DNA from: an uncultured Eubacteriales bacterium
GTDB lineage: Bacteria; Bacillota; Clostridia; Oscillospirales; Acutalibacteraceae
Assembly (NCBI GenBank): GCA_934486705.1
Contig: CAKSQS010000084.1
Span: 1-5,062 of the forward strand
Direction of reading: 5' to 3'
DNA: 5,062 nt
Shown one piece after another: positions 1 through 5,062 of the stretch. The position numbers were made by a program, and so were the translations under genes. How positions within the stretch are numbered: position 1 is the first letter of the stretch; each line of letters begins with the position of its first letter. The notes beneath the pieces were generated by a model. It saw nothing but the letters and a program-made list of their open reading frames with translations, made no database searches and was not told the origin of the DNA.

Positions 1-1
1 G

Positions 2-46
2 TGTTATGCTCTCTATCGTGCTGTTTTTACATACGCAACATATTAG
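2..46 (+). CDS. Possible 3' end of an upstream gene (partial)
   Basis: The frame beginning at base 2 encodes 14 residues (CYALYRAVFTYATY) and ends in TAG at 44-46. Its TAT, GCT, CGT and GTT codons resemble those of the downstream gene, so it could be the tail of the preceding gene in a virion operon, ending about 32 bp before the next start. The other two frames are also open from the window edge: frame 1 ends in TGA at 58-60 and frame 3 runs into the Shine-Dalgarno region. The choice of frame is therefore weak and no function can be given. Confidence 0.25.
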   Translation, partial: CYALYRAVFTYATY

Positions 47-60
47 TAAATTCATCCTGA

Positions 61-68
61 AAGGAGGA
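61..68 (+). promoter_or_regulatory. Strong Shine-Dalgarno (AAAGGAGG) for the giant ORF
   Basis: AAAGGAGG is an eight-base match to the anti-Shine-Dalgarno end of Firmicutes 16S rRNA and ends about 10 bases before the ATG at 79. It fixes that ATG as the start: the nearest upstream in-frame stop is TGA at 58-60 and no other in-frame ATG lies between. So strong a site suits a high-demand late structural gene. I see no convincing -35/-10 promoter in the short leader, so the gene is probably transcribed from further upstream. Confidence 0.85.
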
Positions 69-78
69 GTTTAGACCA

Positions 79-1908
79 ATGCCTGGTTCAAAAACTGGTA
101 CTAGACCTATTAAACTTCCCAAGGTTTCTGAGTATGTAAAGAATGTTGGGAAATCTGTTGGTTATGCAGCTATCGAGGGCGTTAAAATGAATACCCCTGG
201 TATGAAAGATTTTATGGAAACCAACAATGATATCTTTAAAGAAGTCTATGGCGGTGTCAAGAATTACAGACAGACTATCAGAGAAACTGAAAAGAGTATT
301 AGACAATCTAATATCTATAGAGCTATTGATACTGGTGTAAGAAATCTTGTAAACGATGCCAAGACAGGAAAATTTTATAATGACAGAAGTTCTGATTATG
401 CTGAAGAAATGATTGGAGTAGATGGAGATTATGATATTGATTTTTCTGTAGAAGGATCATCATCTGATAAAGCAACATCTTCTTCATTTAATCCTGGAGC
501 AAAAATGATATCCGATAGCGTAAGTGACGCTATTGGGGCAGCTGCAATTTCGCAGAATAGTGCTGTTGCAGAAGGAACTAGTCTTGTTGTTAGAGCTAAT
601 AGTGCTAATACTAAACTCATTATGACACAGATGGATAGAATCTCTGCTAGATTTACATCTGGAATGGGTTCAGTATTTACTGAAGTAGGAAAAATTAATG
701 GTTTCTTGAATGGTCCTATGATGGCTCATATGGAGAACTCAAGAAAATATTATGAAGAAACTACTAAACTTATGAGAGATAACTCTATGATGCTTAAAGA
801 GCTTCTCGAAATGCAGAGAAATCTTTATAAAGCTCAAAGCGATCCTAGAAAGAGTAGTAATTATGACAACTCTTTCTTATCATTTGGCATGCCTGATTTT
901 GCTGGATATATGAAGAATGTAAAATCAAATGCTAGAAACTTTATGGATTCAAGAGGTATGGGAATGCTTAGTTCAGGAATGGGTAATCCGTTCATGATGT
1001 TTGCAGCCGCACCATTCCAGATGCTTATGGAAAATATGGCAAATAGAATTTTGCCTAAAGATTTTAAGAAAAATCTTAGATCTCTAGATCAAGGTATTTC
1101 TGGATTATTTCCTCAGCTTATTGCAAAACTTAATAAAGCTAGAGATGAAGATGGCGGGATACTTGGTCTTATAGGTGAGATATTTGGTATTCAGCTTGAT
1201 AAGAAAGATAAAATCAATGTTTCAAACTACAAGAAAACTGCAGTTCCATTTGATGGTATTACTCGTCAAGCTATTATTGAAACAATTCCTGGATATCTGT
1301 CTCGTATCGAGGCTGCACTTACAGGATCTGGTGAAAGGCATTATGACTTCCAGGCTGGTTCTTGGAAATCTGCTAAGCAGATTGAGAAAGAATTTGCTGA
1401 TGAGAAGAATAGAGCTATAATGCAGGCCAACTATGGTGCAAAACAGGATTTAAATAGTCTTATAAATGATGCAGAAGCTAAAAATGCAGCTGCTGCAGCT
1501 GGACTTAAACGTGGTATAAACAAGATGTTTGAGAAGATATTTGAAGATGGAGGAGACTTCAATCCAAATATGCCTGCAGCTTGGATGTACTATGGTTTTG
1601 CTAGTGAAGAACAATTTAAAGCTGTATTAAAGCAATTATCTAAAAAGACTATAAGGCAGTTTGCTAAAGAAAATATGGGTGCAAGAGAAAACCTTTCAGC
1701 ATCTCTTAGAAGAAATGAACAAAATGGTGGAACTTATAGACATATTTTCAATGGTGCTTATGATTCATCAGGAGCAGGTACAGGTTCGAAAAATAATCCT
1801 TCTGATTTTACTGGTGGATCTGGATTACTTGCTATGTCTAAAGATAAAGATGGACATAATATATTCTTTTATCTTAAGAAAATCACTGAAGCTGTACAGT
1901 TTAAAGGT
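79..1908 (+). other. N-terminal helical third of the giant protein (residues 1-610)
   Basis: This section begins MPGSKTGTRPIKLPKVSEYV and is hydrophilic, with no membrane segment near the start. Residues about 215-255 are rich in Met, Leu, Glu and Lys and look like a coiled coil. Residues 278-320 form a Met-rich patch with 10 Met in 43 positions, followed by a leucine-spaced amphipathic stretch (ILPKDFKKNLRSLDQGISGL, starting at 324). An Ala-rich helix lies near 463-475. From memory, an N-terminal region of this style is common in giant Firmicutes phage tail proteins, but I cannot assign a named domain. Confidence 0.5.
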
Positions 1909-4900
1909 GGTAAAAAAGGTAAAATGAATAAAGGAAAAACGAGAGCTAATAGATCTCAGTCTTCTAGCTCTTCATCAAGTTCATCATCTTTAACTTCATC
2001 CGATAGCGGAGATGATGGAGACCCTGATGGGGACGGGTATCTAGATTGGGAAACTTTAGAAAGTGAAAAAGCTAAAGAAGAAGAAAAGTCGAAAAAGAGT
2101 ACAGTATTTACAGATAAGCTTAAGAACGTTCTTGGCGACACCAAGATAGCTAAGGCTATAGGTGGAATGCTTGATGGAGCTTCTAATCTTATAAAGAAGC
2201 CTATGGATTATATGAGTAAAATGCTTAAGAAAGCTGATGAGAATTTATTCCAAATGATGTTTGGAGAGAAGACTCGTTATGATTCTGAAGGCAAGCCATA
2301 TGATAGTGTATTTGATTATATTATAGACCAGGTTAAAGAAAAGTTTAAAGAAGTTTCTGAATATGTAAAGAAACTTTTTGATCCTCTTAAGGATAAGCTT
2401 AAAGAATGGTTTAAACCCATGTGGGATAAATACGGAGCTCCTGTTCTTGATGAACTTAAAGGAATGGGACGCATAGCTAAAGATAGAATCAAACAGGGCG
2501 TTGATAATACTTTTGGTAAAGCTTATAGAGCTTATGATGAAAATAGAAGATATCAAAACTGGTTGAAAGATAGGGATGCTTATAATACTCCAAGACCTGT
2601 TATTGATAGTAATGATATTAAAAATAATGCTATGGGAGGACTTGTTACCAAACGTGGTTTAACAATGATTTCTCCTGGTGAAATGATAATTCCTGCTTCT
2701 TTTGATAAGAGAGAACAAAGAAGAATGCTTATGGAAGAGAAGAAGGAAAAGAATAGAATAATGAATGCAATTAGTTTTCATGCTGAAGGTACAGTTGATA
2801 CTGAAAAGATGAAAGCTAATCTTCAAAAGATATATGATGAGAATAAAGGTAAAGGTGCTAAGAATGCTGCAGGAGGTATAGCAGGTGCTGGTGTTGGTTT
2901 ATTAACCGGTGTCAATCCTCTCCTTGGAGCAATGGCTGGTGCTGGTTTATCTATTCTCTCAAATAGTGAATCATTCCAGAAAGTTATATTTGGTGATGAA
3001 GCTACTGGTAAGAAAGGCTTAGTTCCTCAAAAGGTACAAGACTTCTTCAAGAAAGCTGCTCCAGATATGGGCGATTTTGGTATAGCTGGTGGTATATTAG
3101 GATTATTAACTCCTTTTGGACCGCTTGGTGGTGCTGCAATTGGTGCAGGTGTTGGAATGCTCAAAAATAGTGAAACTTTCCAGAAGTTTATCTTTGGTGA
3201 TGAAGCTACTGGTAAAGAAGGATTAATGAGCAGAAAGACATTTGACAAATTTAAAAATATGGTCACAAATGCAGTTCCTAATATGGCAGTTGGTGCTGTA
3301 GGTGGAGCTTTACTTGGACCATTTGGAATACTTGGAAATGCAGTTATGGGTGCTGGACTTGGTTTATTGTCAAGTACAGATGCATTCCATAATTTTGTAT
3401 TTGGTGACAAAGAGAATCCTGAAAAAGGATCTTTGGTTGGAGCTATTAATAGAGGTATTATAGATCCTGCTAAAGAGAAGATTGCTGAAATACTTACTAA
3501 TCTTAAAGATTATGCTAAGAAGAATATATTTGAGCCATTAAAGAATTTCTGGGAACCTTTTAAACAAGGTATCAAGAATACAGTTACTGGCTTGGCTGAG
3601 AGTATTAAAGATCATGTAAATGACATGTTTGAGAAGAGTATAGGTATACCTTTACATGACTTCTTACAGGAGAAGATCTTTAAACCATTGACAAAAACTT
3701 TTTTTAATATATTAAAATTACCTATAAACTTAGCTAAAGGTGCTATAGCATTGCCTTTTAAGGCTCTTGGTGGAATAGGTAAAAATGTCCGTATGAAGCA
3801 GATCCATAAAGGTAAAGCTTATGATATGAGTGCTGCTGAACGCAATCAGTATAGAAAAGATCATAGTTTTAGAAATGGATTCTTAGGTAGAGATAGAATG
3901 AAAGAGCAAGATGAAATGCTTGCTAATATGACCCCTGAACAACTTATAGCTCTTAGAGAAGGCGCTGCTAATGGGTTAATGTCTCAAAGAGAACTTCAGA
4001 AAGATTTAATAAATAAACGCCGTGCTACAGGCCAAGCTATGTCCTCGTTCTTTAATACTAAAGATGAGAATGGTAAGCTTAGATATGATACGGCTAAATA
4101 TAAAAATGTAAAGAAAATTACCAAACTTGCAGAAGAAGGCAATATAGATGAAGCTATGTCTATGATTGATAAACTTGGTTTATCTGATAAAGACAAAGCT
4201 GAATTGAAAAAGAAGATAGAGCCTAAAGCAACTGCTGCTTCAGAAGCTCTTGAAAGAATGAATAGAAGTAAAGATGTTGGAAGTGAACTTGATAAAGAAG
4301 CTTCTAAACTTCTTAAACGTAAATTTAAAGGCAGAAGTGATCGTAGACAGATGTTCAAGTCTGCTGAAGCTGAGTTGAAAGCTAGAGCAAAAAATAAGGC
4401 TTCAACTGAGCAAGAAAGTGATGAGACTAGAGCTACAAATAACTTTGCTGAATTATATAAAGGTAAAGCAGATAAAATAATTGAATTATTTAATACAGCT
4501 AATACTAAACTTGATCATATTATCAATCCTGATGCTGCTTCGAAAGATACAACTCCTGCTGGAGATAAAGCTGCTCAGATTACTAAAGATGCTAATCAAG
4601 AAGTAGATATAACTAAAGGTGCTACAAATGCTACTACATCGGCTTATACAAAGGTAATTAAGAAAGCTGAAAAGAATGCTGCAGAAGCAGCTGCTAAAAC
4701 AGCTAATCCTATTACTGGAAAACCGATGAATGAAGACTCTAAAGAATATAAAATACCAGGTTTAATGACCATCGGTCAAAAAATATATTGTTTTAAAAGA
4801 GGAAAATATAATAATAGTCCTCGTAGTAGAAATTTAACTCCAGATGAAATAGCTAATTTAAATACATTAGGTTTTAAATTAGCTATTGAAGAAAAAAAAT

Positions 4901-5062
4901 CCATTGATTATATTGAATTATTAAAAAGATTAAAAGAATCTGGTTATGATATAAATAAGATTAAATATTATGATAAAGTAAAAATAACTAAAAATAATCA
5001 TGAATTTAAATTAGAAATTATAAATGAAAATGATCCATTGTATAACCAACCAAATTTAATAT
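79..5062 (+). CDS. Giant phage tail tape-measure-like virion protein (3' end outside window)
   Basis: The frame is open for 1661 codons from the ATG at 79 and leaves the window without a stop. The probable role is a tail tape-measure or internal virion protein, which sets tail length and passes through the tail tube during DNA ejection. Support comes from the great length, mainly helical and charged sequence, Gly/Ala-rich hydrophobic repeats at residues 931-1134, and a GG...SPGEMIIPA motif at 853-874 of a type common in tape-measure proteins. There is no signal peptide. The N-terminal part includes a likely coiled coil near 215-255 and a Met-rich patch at 278-320. No peptidase, CHAP or lytic transglycosylase domain is visible, though one could lie downstream. 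From about residue 1555 composition and sequence type change abruptly, so the last 107 codons may belong to an inserted or fused element. The tape-measure call is moderate; another large structural or ejection protein is possible. Confidence 0.7.
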   Translation, partial: MPGSKTGTRPIKLPKVSEYVKNVGKSVGYAAIEGVKMNTPGMKDFMETNNDIFKEVYGGVKNYRQTIRETEKSIRQSNIYRAIDTGVRNLVNDAKTGKFYNDRSSDYAEEMIGVDGDYDIDFSVEGSSSDKATSSSFNPGAKMISDSVSDAIGAAAISQNSAVAEGTSLVVRANSANTKLIMTQMDRISARFTSGMGSVFTEVGKINGFLNGPMMAHMENSRKYYEETTKLMRDNSMMLKELLEMQRNLYKAQSDPRKSSNYDNSFLSFGMPDFAGYMKNVKSNARNFMDSRGMGMLSSGMGNPFMMFAAAPFQMLMENMANRILPKDFKKNLRSLDQGISGLFPQLIAKLNKARDEDGGILGLIGEIFGIQLDKKDKINVSNYKKTAVPFDGITRQAIIETIPGYLSRIEAALTGSGERHYDFQAGSWKSAKQIEKEFADEKNRAIMQANYGAKQDLNSLINDAEAKNAAAAAGLKRGINKMFEKIFEDGGDFNPNMPAAWMYYGFASEEQFKAVLKQLSKKTIRQFAKENMGARENLSASLRRNEQNGGTYRHIFNGAYDSSGAGTGSKNNPSDFTGGSGLLAMSKDKDGHNIFFYLKKITEAVQFKGGKKGKMNKGKTRANRSQSSSSSSSSSSLTSSDSGDDGDPDGDGYLDWETLESEKAKEEEKSKKSTVFTDKLKNVLGDTKIAKAIGGMLDGASNLIKKPMDYMSKMLKKADENLFQMMFGEKTRYDSEGKPYDSVFDYIIDQVKEKFKEVSEYVKKLFDPLKDKLKEWFKPMWDKYGAPVLDELKGMGRIAKDRIKQGVDNTFGKAYRAYDENRRYQNWLKDRDAYNTPRPVIDSNDIKNNAMGGLVTKRGLTMISPGEMIIPASFDKREQRRMLMEEKKEKNRIMNAISFHAEGTVDTEKMKANLQKIYDENKGKGAKNAAGGIAGAGVGLLTGVNPLLGAMAGAGLSILSNSESFQKVIFGDEATGKKGLVPQKVQDFFKKAAPDMGDFGIAGGILGLLTPFGPLGGAAIGAGVGMLKNSETFQKFIFGDEATGKEGLMSRKTFDKFKNMVTNAVPNMAVGAVGGALLGPFGILGNAVMGAGLGLLSSTDAFHNFVFGDKENPEKGSLVGAINRGIIDPAKEKIAEILTNLKDYAKKNIFEPLKNFWEPFKQGIKNTVTGLAESIKDHVNDMFEKSIGIPLHDFLQEKIFKPLTKTFFNILKLPINLAKGAIALPFKALGGIGKNVRMKQIHKGKAYDMSAAERNQYRKDHSFRNGFLGRDRMKEQDEMLANMTPEQLIALREGAANGLMSQRELQKDLINKRRATGQAMSSFFNTKDENGKLRYDTAKYKNVKKITKLAEEGNIDEAMSMIDKLGLSDKDKAELKKKIEPKATAASEALERMNRSKDVGSELDKEASKLLKRKFKGRSDRRQMFKSAEAELKARAKNKASTEQESDETRATNNFAELYKGKADKIIELFNTANTKLDHIINPDAASKDTTPAGDKAAQITKDANQEVDITKGATNATTSAYTKVIKKAEKNAAEAAAKTANPITGKPMNEDSKEYKIPGLMTIGQKIYCFKRGKYNNSPRSRNLTPDEIANLNTLGFKLAIEEKKSIDYIELLKRLKESGYDINKIKYYDKVKITKNNHEFKLEIINENDPLYNQPNLI
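1954..2052 (+). other. Poly-serine/aspartate hinge with DxDxDG calcium-loop-like motif
   Basis: Residues 626-641 are almost all serine, including ten in a row at 628-637. Residues 642-658 are acidic and contain DPDGDGYLDWE (648-658). The D648-x-D650-x-D652-G-x-x-D656 spacing matches the calcium-coordinating loops of EF-hand, thrombospondin type 3 and dockerin-like motifs. The hinge separates the N-terminal third from the charged helical module after 660. A flexible linker is a safe reading. Calcium binding is inference from spacing alone, since a single loop without its flanking fold may not bind. Confidence 0.5.
2245..2430 (+). repeat. First copy of the FG...IIDxxKEK...FxPLK module (residues 723-784)
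   Basis: Residues 723-784 contain LFQMMFGEK, then IIDQVKEKF at 748 and FDPLKDKLKEWFKPMW from 767. The same order recurs later: FHNFVFGDK (FG at 1108), IIDPAKEKI at 1127 and FEPLKNFWEPF at 1151. FG-to-IID spacing is 20 residues here and 19 in the later copy, with about five more residues before FxPLK in the later one. This is a dispersed protein-level duplication within the gene. The DNA has diverged and shows no long identical run by eye. Confidence 0.55.
2635..2700 (+). other. Tape-measure-type GG...SPGEMIIPA motif (residues 853-874)
   Basis: Residues 853-874 begin GGLVTKRG and end ISPGEMIIPAS. A double glycine, a short linker, then S/P-P-G-E followed by two hydrophobic residues and a proline is a recurring short motif in phage tape-measure and related tail proteins. 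This is from general knowledge of those families; no search was run. It lies between the first FxPLK module and the Gly/Ala repeats and is followed by a highly charged Arg/Lys/Glu helix (877-895). It is the best single motif supporting the tape-measure call. Confidence 0.55.
2869..3480 (+). repeat. Three tandem Gly/Ala-rich FGD repeats (residues 931-1134)
   Basis: Three units of about 65-72 residues lie in tandem: 931-997, 998-1069 and 1070-1134. Each starts with a glycine-zipper-like hydrophobic stretch (G..G.LLGLLTPFGPLGG type), then a short S/T-E/D..F segment, then FGD (at 971, 1039 and 1108), a Gly-Leu/Ser loop and, in the first two, a charged helix ending in PDM or PNM. Units 1 and 2 share FGDEATGK exactly. 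Their DNA over 2962-3021 and 3166-3225 matches at 52 of 60 positions by hand count, including a 23-base identical run. Unit 3 is more diverged. Such hydrophobic glycine-rich segments in tape-measure proteins are often proposed to contact or insert into the host membrane during DNA ejection; that role is inference here. Confidence 0.8.
3457..4740 (+). other. Second FxPLK helical module and charged C-terminal region (residues 1127-1554)
   Basis: After the last FGD repeat come IIDPAKEK (1127), FEPLKNFWEPF (1151), IGIPLHDF (1189) and IFKPLTKTF (1200), a run of helices each carrying a central x-P-L/F. A moderately hydrophobic stretch follows (1211-1234, ending FKALGGIG), then a basic segment (KNVRMKQIHKGKAYDM). 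Residues about 1250-1554 are strongly charged and helical, with low-complexity Ala/Thr/Lys sequence at 1495-1548. There are no recognisable catalytic motifs. Codon use is still of the main type (CTT seven times, TTA once and TTG twice for Leu over 4021-4380). Confidence 0.5.
4753..5062 (+). other. Compositionally foreign in-frame segment with HA-like DNA-binding repeat
   Basis: Residues 1559-1661 continue the giant frame but look unrelated to it. The pattern is I1565-G1566, R1574, a basic loop, LTPDEI (1586-1591), L1594 and LGF (1597-1599), then DYIELLKRLKESGYDINKI (1610-1628). This resembles the helicase-associated (HA) domain style of repeat, with IG..I...R, L..e.I..L..LGf and then a helix leading into the next unit. 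Such repeats serve as DNA-binding modules in helicases and, as I recall, in some Firmicutes/phage endonuclease-like proteins. Hand counts show GC near 20% over 4741-5040 against about 33% for the preceding 300 bases. Leu is TTA ten times, TTG once and CTN never. Lys is AAA 15 times to AAG once. The gene's first Cys codon is at 4789. It could be the start of an intron- or insertion-encoded homing endonuclease, or a gene fusion. No catalytic motif falls within the window. Confidence 0.5.

Noticed and set aside
1..60. Promoter or terminator in the leader
   Set aside because: I see no convincing -35/-10 pair and no GC-rich hairpin followed by a T run in this short stretch.
1175..1927. Short plus-strand open frames in a second frame (about 1175-1420 and 1661-1927)
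   Set aside because: They overlap the giant gene in another frame, give Lys/Leu/Ile-rich low-quality sequence and lack ribosome-binding sites.
1960..1989. Poly-serine run as a slippage-prone microsatellite
   Set aside because: The ten serines use mixed TCT, AGC, TCA and AGT codons, so the DNA is not a simple repeat.
3027..3410. A 127-codon open frame on the minus strand
   Set aside because: It lies wholly inside the giant plus-strand gene, exactly over the Gly/Ala repeats. It encodes a Pro/Ala/Ser-rich protein, as expected from reading Gly/Ala codons backwards, and I see no ribosome-binding site or recognisable domain.
3996..4358. A 120-codon minus-strand open frame with Ser/Leu-rich sequence
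   Set aside because: Antisense shadow of the charged Lys/Glu/Ala helical region. The plus-strand frame has consistent codon use here.
4753..5062. Classical intein starting at the break, possibly with Cys1571 as residue 1
   Set aside because: The sequence after this Cys (F-K-R-G-K-Y) does not look like an intein N-terminal splicing block, and no plausible Cys/Ser-led block A is visible just before the break. An unusual intervening element remains possible but not a standard intein from what is seen.
79..5062. Stop-codon recoding, as in some large gut phages
   Set aside because: The long frame contains no in-frame TAG, TGA or TAA, and tryptophan is encoded by TGG, so nothing here needs an altered code.

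Overview
This window is essentially one very large gene. A single reading frame opens at an ATG at 79, behind a strong AAAGGAGG ribosome-binding site, and runs without a stop through base 5062. That gives at least 1661 codons, and the 3' end lies outside the window. The only other content is about 75 bp of leader, which probably holds the last codons of an upstream gene. AT-rich sequence, AGA arginine codons, U/A-ending codons and the Firmicutes-type Shine-Dalgarno all suggest a large tailed phage or prophage of a Firmicutes-like host. That host call is inference; no host gene is visible.

The protein looks like a giant tail tape-measure or internal virion protein. It has a helical, methionine-rich N-terminal third (about residues 1-610). 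A poly-serine/aspartate hinge with a DxDxDG calcium-loop-like motif follows (626-658), then a charged helical module containing an FG...IIDxxKEK...FxPLK pattern (723-784). Next comes a GG...SPGEMIIPA motif of the kind common in tape-measure proteins (853-874). Three tandem Gly/Ala-rich hydrophobic repeats carry a conserved FGD motif (931-1134), followed by a second copy of the FxPLK helical module (about 1127-1210) and a long charged helical region (about 1235-1554). No cysteine occurs in the first 1570 residues.

The most unusual part is the 3' end of the window, from about 4745-4755. GC content falls from about 33% (4441-4740) to about 20% (4741-5040). Leucine switches from mostly CTT to almost only TTA, lysine becomes almost only AAA, and the first cysteine appears. 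The encoded protein changes to a pattern that resembles helicase-associated (HA)-type DNA-binding repeats: IG..I...R...(Y)...LTPDEI..L..LGF, then IELLKRLKESG. A compositionally foreign, DNA-binding-like segment is therefore fused in frame to, or inserted in, a structural phage gene. The best explanations are an intervening element associated with a homing endonuclease (an intron ORF read from the upstream exon, or an atypical protein insertion) or a recent gene fusion. The window ends before the far junction, so these cannot be separated here.
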